NCBI RefSeq assembly: GCF_004345745.1
Contig: NZ_SLXJ01000001.1
Location: 220,236-284,235, forward strand
From: Nicoletella semolina
Lineage (GTDB): Bacteria; Pseudomonadota; Gammaproteobacteria; Enterobacterales; Pasteurellaceae
Reading direction: 5' to 3'
DNA length: 64,000 nt
In this document: positions 1 to 8,886 of the stretch, piece by piece
Position numbering within the stretch: the stretch's first letter is position 1
Layout: every line of letters begins with the position of its first letter
The notes under the pieces: generated by a model
What the model was told of the DNA's origin: nothing
The model's input: only the letters and a program-made list of their open reading frames with translations
Databases searched by the model: none
Program-made: the position numbers and the translations under genes

Positions 1-824
1 CGAATTCCTCGTTTACGCAAGATTTCGCTTAATTCCCGAACGATTTCACGACGGCGAACAAACACAATGGCTCTTTCAATTTCAAATTCACTCACTAAAC
101 GAGCCAATAATTTCGTTTTATGCTCAACATTATCTGCGTGATAATACCATTGATGAATTTTCTTACGCTCACGGCGACTAGGTTGTGCATCTACTTTCAA
201 TGGATTATTCAGCATTCTGTCAGCAAAATTAACTAATAGCTCGCCTTCCAAGGTGGCTGAAAATAACCAAGTAAATTGCCGCCAACGAGTCTCTGCAGCG
301 ATTTTTTCTGCATCTTGCCCAAACCCCATTTGTAACATACGATCAGCTTCATCGAAAATTAAAATCTCAACGGCACGACAGTCAAAGTTTTCTTCCTTAA
401 TATACTGTAATAAACGCCCAGGAGTGGCGACAACAAGATCCTGATTGCTATTAAAGACCTCGCCGTGATTTTGATAAGCAACGCCACCTGTAATCGTAGC
501 AACCTTGAGAGAAGTAAAGTGAGCGAGCTCTTGTGCCTGCTGAGCCACTTGCATTGCCAACTCACGAGTAGGGGTCAGCACTAATATGCGTGGAGCACCT
601 GGTTTACGACGAGGATTATCCAATAGATGTTGCAAGGCAGGTAATAAAAATGCGGCAGTTTTGCCAGTACCTGTTGGGGCAGATCCCAACACATCACGTC
701 CTTGCATTGCCGCAGGAATAACGGCTTGCTGAATTGCCATTGGGCGTTGAAAGCCTTTCTTTGTTAAGGCTTTTAACAACAGTGGGTTTAAATCAAAATC
801 TTCAAAAGTTAAAAAAGTATTCAT
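1..824 (-). CDS. srmB: ATP-dependent RNA helicase SrmB (3' end cut by window edge)
   Basis: Start codon ATG at 824, preceded by AGGA; the frame stays open to base 1, so 274 codons of the N-terminal part are present. Translation shows the DEAD-box helicase motifs in order: motif I APTGTGKT (about residue 49), PTRELA (Ia), TPGR (Ib), DEAD (II) and SAT (III). Helicase domain 2 begins but is cut off. The opening MNTFLTFEDFDLNPLLLKAL resembles SrmB, which unwinds 23S rRNA structures during 50S ribosome assembly; this assignment over RhlE or DbpA rests on general similarity. The gene lies 27 bp downstream of rimI on the same strand and probably shares the holD-rimI transcript. Confidence 0.88.
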   Translation of the reverse strand, partial: MNTFLTFEDFDLNPLLLKALTKKGFQRPMAIQQAVIPAAMQGRDVLGSAPTGTGKTAAFLLPALQHLLDNPRRKPGAPRILVLTPTRELAMQVAQQAQELAHFTSLKVATITGGVAYQNHGEVFNSNQDLVVATPGRLLQYIKEENFDCRAVEILIFDEADRMLQMGFGQDAEKIAAETRWRQFTWLFSATLEGELLVNFADRMLNNPLKVDAQPSRRERKKIHQWYYHADNVEHKTKLLARLVSEFEIERAIVFVRRREIVRELSEILRKRGI

Positions 825-851
825 AGGATCCTGTTAAATTAGAGTGTTCTG

Positions 852-1301
852 TCAGAGATAAAGTGCCATTACCAGTGCGTTCTCACGTTTGCCATCAGGC
901 GTTGGGTAATAATTCTTACGCAGTGTAACTTCATTAAAATTCATTTTTCGATATAGTTGCTGTGCAGCTTGATTCGATTCACGCACCTCAAGCCAAAGTG
1001 TTAATACGCCTTTTGTTCGCAATTGCAAAATTAATGCCTCAAGTAACCGCTTACCATACCCCTTTCCTTGCCATTTTGGGCTAACGGCAACGTTAAATAA
1101 GGTAGCTTCATCAAGAATTACTTGGCAAACGGCAAACGCAACGATCTGATTTCCAAGGCTTAATTTTAAATTGAGATAACGCTCGCCTTGATTATTTAAT
1201 AGTGTTCCTTTTGACCAAGGCACAAGATGAGCCTGCTGCTCAATGTCAAATAAATGCTCAAAATCCTGCTCTGTTACATTTTCAATGAAAGGTTCAATCA
1301 T
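852..1301 (-). CDS. rimI: Ribosomal protein S18-alanine N-acetyltransferase RimI
   Basis: 149 residues, GNAT fold. The acetyl-CoA loop WQGKGYGKRL matches the family pattern R/Q-x-x-G-x-G/A, and the stretches NQGERYLNL, DEATLFNVAV and TLWLEVRESN are typical of RimI, which acetylates the N-terminal alanine of ribosomal protein S18. I chose the ATG at 1301 instead of an upstream in-frame start at 1328 because it has a good ribosome site (GAGGA) and gives the usual family N-terminus. It overlaps the 3' end of holD by 8 bp, which suggests translational coupling. The holD-rimI pair is conserved in gamma-proteobacteria. Confidence 0.93.
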   Translation of the reverse strand: MIEPFIENVTEQDFEHLFDIEQQAHLVPWSKGTLLNNQGERYLNLKLSLGNQIVAFAVCQVILDEATLFNVAVSPKWQGKGYGKRLLEALILQLRTKGVLTLWLEVRESNQAAQQLYRKMNFNEVTLRKNYYPTPDGKRENALVMALYL

Positions 1302-1782
1302 ATTTTTCCTCAGGCATTCTTCCCTCAATAAGCATTTTTTCCTTAAAATGTTGGCAAAATGGTTCTATCTGTTGCCAAAATTGGCGTTTTTTATCTGATT
1401 GGTGTAGTTCTACCCAGCGTTCATTTTTCCATATAATGACCTGTTTTTCTTTGATGAGACGGTCTTTTACAAATTTCTCTTCCCAAGTTACCGCTTGTTC
1501 TGACGACTGAATAAGCCAAAAAATAGGTTGACTTTGCCGATGCGATAATGAAATCCGCAAACTTTGCTCAACATTGACCCATTGATAGCTATATTTGTCC
1601 AACCCAAGAGTATATAAAATGTCTTGGAATAGCTGGCTATGTTGATGATTTTCATCACATACGACAACCAATTTGATCAAATGCCCCAAATGAATGAGTG
1701 CCTCACCTTGCAATGCGTGCGGTTTGGTTAATACCCATTGTGGGATATTCATCTCATTTAATAATAAATCACGCCGATTCAT
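1294..1782 (-). CDS. holD: DNA polymerase III psi subunit HolD
   Basis: 162 residues. The N-terminus (MNRRDLLLNEMNIPQWVLTK, then PHALQGE) follows the HolD family pattern RRD..L...GI.QW.LR.P.ALQGE. Psi links the clamp loader to chi (HolC) and, through chi, to SSB during lagging-strand synthesis. The family is poorly conserved beyond the N-terminus, but the position directly upstream of rimI, with overlapping reading frames, is the classical arrangement and supports the call. Transcribed leftward, divergent from rsmC, with about 84 bp between the two starts. Confidence 0.88.
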   Translation of the reverse strand: MNRRDLLLNEMNIPQWVLTKPHALQGEALIHLGHLIKLVVVCDENHQHSQLFQDILYTLGLDKYSYQWVNVEQSLRISLSHRQSQPIFWLIQSSEQAVTWEEKFVKDRLIKEKQVIIWKNERWVELHQSDKKRQFWQQIEPFCQHFKEKMLIEGRMPEEKYD

Positions 1783-1866
1783 TGCATTTCCTCACAAAAG
1801 TGTAGGGAATGGTAGCAAAAATCGGTAGAATGCAGAAATGATTTTGTAATATTAAAGTGGAAATTT

Positions 1867-2853
1867 ATGTTATCTCTCGAAAGTGAAGTATTAATGCGTC
1901 ATTTAGATAAATTTAACGGCAAAAATGTTCTGTTATTTGGCTATGTTCGGGATCAGTTTTGTCAGCAGATTCAATATAATGCAAATAATGTTACACTATT
2001 TAGTAGTTATTTTGATTATACACGTCATCACCACAACGTCCTCTTTGGATTAGAGTGTCAAGTTAATGCGGATTTAGGAGTCTACTATTGGGCTAAAAAC
2101 AAGCAAGAGTGTAAATTTCAATTAATGCAATGGCTTTCGATCTGCTCTGTTGGTCAAGAATTGATGATTATTGGAGAAAACCGCTCAGGCGTACGCTCTA
2201 CAGAAACGATGCTTGACCATTTTGGCAAGATTCATAAAGTTGATTCTGCACGCCGTTGCAGCCTCTATCATTTCACATTAACACAACCGCCTATTTTTAA
2301 TTGCAAAGATTTTTGGAAATCTTACCGCTTAAACGATCTTGAAATATTCGCATTACCAGCTGTTTTTAGCTCAAACGAGCTTGATAATGGTTCAAGATTG
2401 TTACTTTCTACTTTTGAACAGAATACACTATTAAAAGGTAATGTGCTGGATTTAGGCTGTGGTGCAGGTGTTCTAGGGCTTTGTCTAAAACAACAATTTC
2501 CACATATTCAGCTAACAATGTCAGATATTCACGCAATGGCAATCGCCTCCAGTCAGCGTTCATTAACCGAAAATCAACTCGACGGCACTGTAATAGCCAG
2601 TGATGTGTTTTCAGATATCCAAGGAAAATTTGATTTGATTGTTTCTAATCCGCCTTTCCATGATGGTATAGACACAAGTTATCAAGCGGTAAAGTTGTTA
2701 ATTGAGCAGGCTAAAAAATATTTGAATAAAGGTGGTGAATTACGCCTTGTTGCGAATAGCTTTCTGCCTTATCCAGAATTGCTTGACAAGGCGTTTGGCT
2801 CACATAAAGTACTGGCAAAATCCACTAAATTTAAAGTATATTCAGCGAAATAA
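1867..2853 (+). CDS. rsmC: 16S rRNA (guanine-1207-N2) methyltransferase RsmC
   Basis: 328 residues, the normal length for RsmC, with two tandem Rossmann-like halves. The N-terminal half is degenerate. The C-terminal half has the SAM-binding motif LDLGCGAGVLGL (about residue 195) and the catalytic NPPFH motif (about residue 260) typical of base N-methyltransferases acting on G1207 of 16S rRNA. The ATG at 1867 is preceded by GGAAA. It is a single-gene unit, divergent from holD and convergent with radA. Confidence 0.94.
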   Translation: MLSLESEVLMRHLDKFNGKNVLLFGYVRDQFCQQIQYNANNVTLFSSYFDYTRHHHNVLFGLECQVNADLGVYYWAKNKQECKFQLMQWLSICSVGQELMIIGENRSGVRSTETMLDHFGKIHKVDSARRCSLYHFTLTQPPIFNCKDFWKSYRLNDLEIFALPAVFSSNELDNGSRLLLSTFEQNTLLKGNVLDLGCGAGVLGLCLKQQFPHIQLTMSDIHAMAIASSQRSLTENQLDGTVIASDVFSDIQGKFDLIVSNPPFHDGIDTSYQAVKLLIEQAKKYLNKGGELRLVANSFLPYPELLDKAFGSHKVLAKSTKFKVYSAK

Positions 2854-2916
2854 TGGCTTTCGATGATTGTGTCGAACACTGTAAATTTTGCCTAGTGCGA
2901 CTAACGGTGTTTGGCG

Positions 2917-4296
2917 TTACAAATTACCAATAATATCTAGTGCATCACTCAATTTTTTGACTGTATGCACGTCCATTCCTTTAATCGGCTTTTTAGGGGC
3001 GTTACCTGCTGGCACAATAGCACGCTTAAAGCCGTGTTTGGCAGCTTCACTAATCCGTTCTTGCCCACTAGGCACAGGACGAATTTCGCCTGCCAGTCCC
3101 ACTTCTCCAAATACAACTAAATCTTGAGGTAGAGGGCGATTGCGGAAACTAGAAATTAGTGCCAGCAATAGAGCTAAATCTGCACTTGTCTCTGTTACTT
3201 TTACTCCTCCCACCACGTTCACAAAAACATCTTGATCAGACATTTGTAATCCACCGTGGCGATGTAACACAGCAAGCAAAAGCGATAGTCTATTTTGCTC
3301 TAGCCCCACAGCCACACGACGAGGATTCGCTAACATTGAGTGATCGACTAATGCTTGAATTTCTACCAATAATGGACGAGTCCCCTCCCAAAGTACCATC
3401 ACTGAACTACCAGCGGTTTGCTCATCACTGCGACTAAGGAATATTGCAGATGGGTTCTTAACTTCTTTAAGTCCTTGTTCTGTCATTGCAAATACCCCTA
3501 ACTCATTGACCGCACCAAAACGGTTTTTATGGCTGCGTAATGTGCGATAACGAGAATCGGATTCACCTTCTAGTAAAATTGAACAATCAATACAATGCTC
3601 TAACACTTTTGGACCTGCTAATGTCCCATCTTTGGTAACGTGTCCGACCATCACAATAGCAACTTGGTGTGTCTTTGCATAACGAGTCAAAAAAGAGGCA
3701 CATTCACGCACCTGTGCAACACTACCTGGAGAGGATTGAATATCTGCAAGATGCATTACTTGAATAGAGTCAATGACGATTAATTTAGGCTTTTCTTGAT
3801 CAGCAATATTACAAATATACTCAACTGAAGTTTCGGACAGCATTTTTAGATGTTCAGTTGGCAGCCCAAGTCGATGAGCTCGCATTGCCACTTGTTGTAG
3901 AGATTCCTCTCCTGTAACATAGAGTGTCGGAATTGTCGCTGACAGCCCACACATTACTTGCAGAAGCAGAGTACTCTTACCCGCACCAGGGTGTCCACCA
4001 ATTAAAATCGCACTACCAGGAACAATGCCGCCACCTAACACTCGATCTAATTCATAAAAGCCACTGCTAAAACGAGGTACTTCTTGTAAATCAATTTCGG
4101 ATAATGTTTGTACTTTGCCAGATACTTCGCCTGCATAACCACTGAAACGAGCATTTTTACTTTCCTGCTTGACCGAAATAAGGCGAACTTCACTGATCGT
4201 ATTCCACGCTAGACAAGCCTTACATTGACCTAGCCAGCGAGCATATTCTGCACCACAATCATTACACACATAAGCCGTTTTTGGTGCTTTTGCCAT
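2917..4296 (-). CDS. radA: DNA repair protein RadA
   Basis: 459 residues, full length. Domains in order: N-terminal C4 zinc finger (CNDC and CKAC), a RecA-like ATPase with Walker A GGHPGAGKSTLL (about residue 101), the RadA-specific KNRFG motif (about residue 262), and a C-terminal Lon-protease-like domain that lacks proteolytic function in this family. RadA drives branch migration of recombination intermediates and also helps extend heteroduplex in natural transformation, which is relevant in a competent genus. Start ATG at 4296 has a clear GAGGT ribosome site. Convergent with rsmC, with 63 bp between the stops and no obvious terminator. Confidence 0.96.
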   Translation of the reverse strand: MAKAPKTAYVCNDCGAEYARWLGQCKACLAWNTISEVRLISVKQESKNARFSGYAGEVSGKVQTLSEIDLQEVPRFSSGFYELDRVLGGGIVPGSAILIGGHPGAGKSTLLLQVMCGLSATIPTLYVTGEESLQQVAMRAHRLGLPTEHLKMLSETSVEYICNIADQEKPKLIVIDSIQVMHLADIQSSPGSVAQVRECASFLTRYAKTHQVAIVMVGHVTKDGTLAGPKVLEHCIDCSILLEGESDSRYRTLRSHKNRFGAVNELGVFAMTEQGLKEVKNPSAIFLSRSDEQTAGSSVMVLWEGTRPLLVEIQALVDHSMLANPRRVAVGLEQNRLSLLLAVLHRHGGLQMSDQDVFVNVVGGVKVTETSADLALLLALISSFRNRPLPQDLVVFGEVGLAGEIRPVPSGQERISEAAKHGFKRAIVPAGNAPKKPIKGMDVHTVKKLSDALDIIGNL

Positions 4297-4374
4297 AGTT
4301 ACCTCATAAACTCACCAATTAGAATGTGTTACATAATAGCAAAAAATACTGTTCAAATAAACAGTTGTTATTTA

Positions 4375-4398
4375 TTTTTGCGATCTACATCGAAAAAA
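4375..4398 (+). promoter_or_regulatory. CRP-S (Sxy-dependent) competence site upstream of pilA
   Basis: A 24-bp near-palindrome reading TTTTTGCGAT, then CTACATCG, then AAAAAA. It carries the T-T-G-C-G-A half-site core that separates CRP-S sites from ordinary CRP sites (TGTGA). In H. influenzae such sites sit upstream of pilABCD and other competence genes and need both CRP-cAMP and Sxy. The site is about 95 bp upstream of the pilA start. The second half-site is imperfect (ATCGA instead of ATCGC). Confidence 0.8.
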
Positions 4399-4481
4399 TA
4401 AATTTTCTAACTCGCCTTTTTTGCTAAAAGCCGAGACTATACGGAAAATTTTTTTTCCTCACCTAATTATTGGGAGTATCT

Positions 4482-4931
4482 ATGAAAATTACATTAATTA
4501 GCCCTATTCAAAAAGCCTTTACCTTAATTGAATTAATGATCGTGATTGCAATTATTGCCATTCTCGCCACAATTGCTATTCCCTCCTATAACAATTACAC
4601 CAAAAAAGCTGCCTTATCTGAGCTTTTACAAGCCTCAGCTTCGTATAAATCTGATGTAGAAATCTGTATTTATAATTTAGGTAACCTAACTGAATGCAGC
4701 TCAGGGAAAAACGGCATTCAAGCAGCTAAAAATAATCTTAATGAAACACAATATTTAAAAAGCGTTTCTGCTAATGCTGGTGTAATCACGGTTGAAGGTA
4801 AAGGGAGCATTGATGGCTATAGCTATACTTTAACACCAAAATTTTCTAATAATCATATTACTTGGACAACAGGTTGTTTGGGAAATGATACAGCTATTTT
4901 TCCTGCTGGATTTTGTGGCAAAAATCCATAA
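4482..4931 (+). CDS. pilA: Type IV pilin (major prepilin) PilA
   Basis: 149 residues. A 12-residue basic leader ends in Ala, then comes the class IVa core FTLIELMIVIAIIAILATIA with the invariant Glu5 of the mature pilin. Ala rather than the usual Gly at position -1 is, as I recall, also found in ApfA of A. pleuropneumoniae. The C-terminal half contains two cysteine pairs, one in the CIYNLGNLTEC region and one (CLGN...FCGK) forming the D-loop near the end. I chose ATG 4482, 12 bp inside a TTG-started frame, because GGAG lies just upstream. First gene of pilABCD, needed for fimbriae and probably DNA uptake. Confidence 0.95.
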   Translation: MKITLISPIQKAFTLIELMIVIAIIAILATIAIPSYNNYTKKAALSELLQASASYKSDVEICIYNLGNLTECSSGKNGIQAAKNNLNETQYLKSVSANAGVITVEGKGSIDGYSYTLTPKFSNNHITWTTGCLGNDTAIFPAGFCGKNP

Positions 4932-4982
4932 ATTGAAATAAGTCAAAAAACTAAAACGCCCAAAAATGAAAGAGCGTACTGT

Positions 4983-6398
4983 ATGAAAGAAAAAGAACAC
5001 CACCAATACGCAATTTGTGAACGTAATAGTAAACGTGTATTTCATATCTGCGAAAAATTATGGCAGAAGAATATTGAGCAGAAAATGACTTTATTACGTT
5101 ATTTAGCTTTGCCTATTCAGGAAACGGAAGATAAGCTCTATTTAGCAATTGATGATGAAAAAAATCTTAATGCCTGTGAAACATTCGCTTTTTTGTGGCA
5201 TAAAAAAATAGAGCCAATTTTGGTTTCATCTGATGAGTTAAAATATCTATTAAATGCACTTTCTCCAGAGAATAATTATTCTGATGAGCTACTCAACGTT
5301 GATTACGCTACTCAGCAGAGCATAAATAAACAAGTAAACTTTACTGATCCAATTATTCAAATCTTAGATAGCTTATTTAAATTTTGTATTATTGAGAATG
5401 CCTCGGATATTCATATTGAGCCTCGCAAGATGCATTTAGTTATCCGATTGCGTATTGATGGCGTTTTGCATCTTTATAAAACCTTTTCTCATAGTTTAAC
5501 TAGCCGAATAACTTCACGGCTTAAATTATTAGCTAAACTGGATATTAGTGAATCTCGCCTCCCTCAAGATGGACAATTTAGTTTTACGACTTTGCTTGGC
5601 GATACACTGGATTTTCGAGTCTCAACATTACCCTGTCATTATGGTGAAAAATTAGTGTTACGTTTACAAAAGAACAAACCAACCCATTTTGATTTTATCA
5701 CATTGGGATTTACGACTAAACAGCAGAAATTATTCCTCAATATGCTTAAACAACCGCAAGGGCTAATTCTCGTAACAGGTCCAACAGGAAGTGGAAAAAG
5801 TATTACGCTCTATAGTGCATTAAATTATCTCAATCAAACAGATAAACATATTTTAACAGCTGAAGATCCGATCGAAATTGAAATTGATGGATTAGTTCAA
5901 ACACAGGTTAATCCAGCATTACAATTAGATTTTAGTTATTTGTTAAGAACGTTCTTACGACAAGATCCTGATATTATTATGTTGGGTGAAATTCGAGATA
6001 AGGAAAGTGCTAAAATTGCGTTGCAAGCTGCACAAACGGGGCATCTAGTGCTTTCCACATTGCATACTAACGATGCACTGTCGGCAATAGAAAGATTATA
6101 TCAATTGGGTATTCAAGAGTATGAAATCCACAACGCATTATTGCTCGTAGTTGCACAACGTCTTGTCCGTAAAATTTGCTTAAAATGTGAAGGAATAGGG
6201 TGTGGTAATTGCTATCAAGGCTATAAAGGACGAATTGGAATTTACCAACTACTTAGTCGTACTACAAAATATTTTGATAAACAGACCGCTTACCTAGATT
6301 ATGCTACGTTATTACAAAGTGCAAAACAAAAGATAAATGATAAACAAACTAATTTAGCGGAAGTTGAAAGAGTGTTAGGTGATGTTGAAAATATATGA
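4983..6398 (+). CDS. pilB: Type IV pilus extension ATPase PilB
   Basis: 471 residues, GspE/PilB family hexameric ATPase at the cytoplasmic face of the pilus machine. Walker A GPTGSGKS is at residues 266-273, the Asp box and Walker B region reads RQDPDIIMLGEIRD, and the His box reads TGHLVLSTLHTND. A CxxC...CxxC zinc site (CLKC, CGNC) lies near the C-terminus. The N-terminal domain is shorter than in Pseudomonas PilB, as is normal in Pasteurellaceae. Begins 51 bp after pilA and overlaps pilC. Confidence 0.96.
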   Translation: MKEKEHHQYAICERNSKRVFHICEKLWQKNIEQKMTLLRYLALPIQETEDKLYLAIDDEKNLNACETFAFLWHKKIEPILVSSDELKYLLNALSPENNYSDELLNVDYATQQSINKQVNFTDPIIQILDSLFKFCIIENASDIHIEPRKMHLVIRLRIDGVLHLYKTFSHSLTSRITSRLKLLAKLDISESRLPQDGQFSFTTLLGDTLDFRVSTLPCHYGEKLVLRLQKNKPTHFDFITLGFTTKQQKLFLNMLKQPQGLILVTGPTGSGKSITLYSALNYLNQTDKHILTAEDPIEIEIDGLVQTQVNPALQLDFSYLLRTFLRQDPDIIMLGEIRDKESAKIALQAAQTGHLVLSTLHTNDALSAIERLYQLGIQEYEIHNALLLVVAQRLVRKICLKCEGIGCGNCYQGYKGRIGIYQLLSRTTKYFDKQTAYLDYATLLQSAKQKINDKQTNLAEVERVLGDVENI

Positions 6399-7575
6399 AT
6401 ACCGCTGGAAAGCCATAAACCGTTTTGGTCAAAGACGTTATGGTAAAAGCCTTTCTATTACTCAAGAAAACCTAGAGCAACAACTAATTGCCAAGGGATA
6501 CCAGCAAATTAAATTAATCCGAAATTTTACCTTAACAAAAAGAGTAAAACCTACCGAAATAACACAATTACTCACCCAGCTCGCATTACTATTAGATGCG
6601 GCTATTCCACTGAAACAAGCATTAGCAATGTTGTTAGAAAACTGTGATCGTTTACCTTTATATCAATGGTTATATATGATTATTGAAAATATAGAAAAAG
6701 GATTTTCATTTTCAACCTCTCTAGAAAAATCAGGTAAATATTTGCAATTACAAGAAATACAATTAATTAAAATGGGGGAAATCAGCGGTAACTTACCAGT
6801 ATTACTGTCTAATCTTGCTCAAGCAAGAAATAAATCAGAAAAGCTGACAAAAAAAATCAAGAAGATTATGTTTTATCCTGCGATTGTCTTAGCTATTTCT
6901 ATGACCTTAGCTATTCTTTTGCTGCTATTTATTGTCCCTCAGTTTGTGGCTTTATACGGAGATAATGACTCATTACCGATAATGACAAAAATTTTATTTT
7001 ATCTTTCACAATTTTTACAACATTCAATTATATACCTTATTATAGCTTTATCTTTTACCTATTTAATTGCATATTTTATTAATAAAAAGACCGCTTATAT
7101 ACAGAAAATTATCTTTAAACTATTAAGTGTAATGCCTCTTTTCAAGAATATTATTAATCAATCTCGCATAATCTATTTTTGCCAAAATTGTGCGTTGATG
7201 TTAAATGCTCATATTAGACTAGATAAAGCTTTAACCTCTTTTCTATCTGAAAAAACTAAAGATCCAATATTACAACAAGAAGTACAATTTTCCCTGCAGC
7301 TACTAGAAAAAGGCTTTCAGCTATCTGATGGTTTAAATCCACATCATTTTAATGCCGAAGTTATTCAAATGATAAGGATAGGCGAGAAAAGCAGCCAATT
7401 AGTAAAAATGTTTGAAAGCATTACTACGATTTATCAACAAAAATTAGATCATCAAATTGATTTACTTTCACAACTTTTAGAACCAATGTTAATGCTAATT
7501 TTAGGTATCATCGTGGGAAGCATTATTATTGGGTTGTATTTACCTATTTTTGATATGGGAACAATGGTAAAATAA
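6382..7575 (+). CDS. pilC: Type IV pilus inner-membrane platform protein PilC
   Basis: 397 residues, GspF/PilC family. Two repeated cytoplasmic helical domains (about 55-180 and 260-380) each precede membrane helices; hydrophobic spans lie near residues 165-190, 210-230 and 365-390. The motif LIKMGEISGNLP (first repeat) and its counterpart MIRIGEKSSQL (second repeat) are family signatures. A GTG three bases upstream could also serve as start. The start lies inside pilB (17-bp overlap), implying coupled translation. Anchors PilB and the pilus base. Confidence 0.93.
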   Translation: MLKIYEYRWKAINRFGQRRYGKSLSITQENLEQQLIAKGYQQIKLIRNFTLTKRVKPTEITQLLTQLALLLDAAIPLKQALAMLLENCDRLPLYQWLYMIIENIEKGFSFSTSLEKSGKYLQLQEIQLIKMGEISGNLPVLLSNLAQARNKSEKLTKKIKKIMFYPAIVLAISMTLAILLLLFIVPQFVALYGDNDSLPIMTKILFYLSQFLQHSIIYLIIALSFTYLIAYFINKKTAYIQKIIFKLLSVMPLFKNIINQSRIIYFCQNCALMLNAHIRLDKALTSFLSEKTKDPILQQEVQFSLQLLEKGFQLSDGLNPHHFNAEVIQMIRIGEKSSQLVKMFESITTIYQQKLDHQIDLLSQLLEPMLMLILGIIVGSIIIGLYLPIFDMGTMVK

Positions 7576-8243
7576 TGCTGTTATTTATCTTAAGTATTTT
7601 ATTCGCATATTGGTTTAATATGGAATTTTCTCTATTTCCTAAAAAGATTAATCAGCAAGTTTATAACGATTATGCTTCGTTAAATGTGGATCATATTAGT
7701 AAAGAAAAATTTCTAGTACAGTCTAACTTAAAAAATAAAAATATTTATCAGTCTTTATGCTTAATCATTCTATTTCCTTCGATAGCATTTATATCTAACG
7801 ATCATTCTACTCTCGTTATTTGTATTTTATGGATTATTATCTATCTTTCATTATTAGACATTGCTTATTATCTTACGGATAGTAAATATATTGCAGTGAT
7901 TTTCTTTCTTAGTATCTGTGAGCTTGTTGAACAATCAAATTTTGTTTTAAGAGAAAATCTACTAAATTTTTTATTTACCTCTCTTTTCTTTTTTATTCTA
8001 CACTTTATCAGTAATTTTTTATTCAAAAAAGAAGGGTTGGGGCTGGGGGATATTTTACTTTTTATCGGTATTGCACCACTATTTAATCTTCATCAAATGC
8101 TAGGCGTAATACTTTCCGCTTGCTTTTTAGGCATTTGCTTCTTTATTGGTTATTTCTTTATAACTCAAATAAAATTATCCAAACTACCTTTCATTCCATT
8201 TATTGCTTTTGGTGTACTATTAATTAAGGTGGTTATTAAATAA
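7575..8243 (+). CDS. pilD: Prepilin peptidase PilD (short form)
   Basis: 222 residues, an integral membrane aspartyl protease of family A24. It has the GLGLGD active-site motif (second Asp) and an upstream Asp in LLDIAYYL. It lacks the N-terminal cytoplasmic domain with the CxxC pairs found in Pseudomonas PilD, so it matches the short Haemophilus-type peptidases. The start overlaps the pilC stop as TAATG. Its substrate is expected to be the PilA product and minor pilins. The stop is only 4 bp from the end of the convergent sixA gene. Confidence 0.88.
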   Translation: MLLFILSILFAYWFNMEFSLFPKKINQQVYNDYASLNVDHISKEKFLVQSNLKNKNIYQSLCLIILFPSIAFISNDHSTLVICILWIIIYLSLLDIAYYLTDSKYIAVIFFLSICELVEQSNFVLRENLLNFLFTSLFFFILHFISNFLFKKEGLGLGDILLFIGIAPLFNLHQMLGVILSACFLGICFFIGYFFITQIKLSKLPFIPFIAFGVLLIKVVIK

Positions 8244-8247
8244 TTTA

Positions 8248-8736
8248 TTAATGAGGAACTTGGCTTATAATTAATTTTCCCTGCTGGTCTTGATAATTAA
8301 TTTCAGCAATGACAGCAGGATAAAAATGCACACTATATTGAAACTGAGTTAAGTGTTGAACCAAATCAAAAACAAGCGGAAGGTGAGAAATTAGGAACAC
8401 ATTTTGCTTTTCTGCCGCTATCGTCTCTAAATAATCAACGACGAGTTGTGCATTGCTAGATGGAGTAATTCCTTGCCAATTTTCAGTAATCTTTGCAAAA
8501 TTTTGTTCAAATTTGGCCGCTTGCATTCCTTTAATGACATTAAACCACGTTTGTTGAGCTCTAATATAAGGACTAACGAATACCGCATCTAAATTCACCT
8601 TTTGCTCAATGAGACGTTTAGCAAGCCACTTTCCTTGTTCAAATGCCATCATATTCCCTCGCTCAGTAAGTGTTCTTTGGCTATCTGTAAAAGTATTCAA
8701 ACCTGCTTCACCGTGTCTCATTATCCAGATATTCAT
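8248..8736 (-). CDS. sixA: Phosphohistidine phosphatase SixA
   Basis: 162 residues, histidine phosphatase superfamily branch 1. The catalytic RHG motif is in MNIWIMRHGEAG at the N-terminus, the conserved Arg is in SPYIRAQQT, and a second His is in FLISHLPLV. In E. coli SixA removes phosphate from a histidine of phosphorelay or PTS-related proteins. I chose the ATG at 8736 to give the standard N-terminus; an in-frame TTG lies 12 bp upstream. Divergent from pykA. Confidence 0.9.
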   Translation of the reverse strand: MNIWIMRHGEAGLNTFTDSQRTLTERGNMMAFEQGKWLAKRLIEQKVNLDAVFVSPYIRAQQTWFNVIKGMQAAKFEQNFAKITENWQGITPSSNAQLVVDYLETIAAEKQNVFLISHLPLVFDLVQHLTQFQYSVHFYPAVIAEINYQDQQGKLIISQVPH

Positions 8737-8749
8737 CTCGCATTTCAAC

Positions 8750-8778
8750 TTTAAACTAAATCAAATTGAGCGTATAAT
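8750..8778 (+). promoter_or_regulatory. Predicted sigma-70 promoter of pykA
   Basis: TTTAAA (8750-8755) and a perfect TATAAT (8773-8778) are separated by 17 bp, about 110 bp before the pykA start. The -10 is exact and the -35 matches 4 of 6. Predicted by pattern only. Confidence 0.5.
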
Positions 8779-8886
8779 GCACGGAGTTTTTCGTGGTTGC
8801 AACTTTTTCTTTAATTGAACGCTTTCTTTGAGTGTGGCGACCTGCTAAAAAATTTTACTATTCTCAACTATTTATGGAGTAATCTA

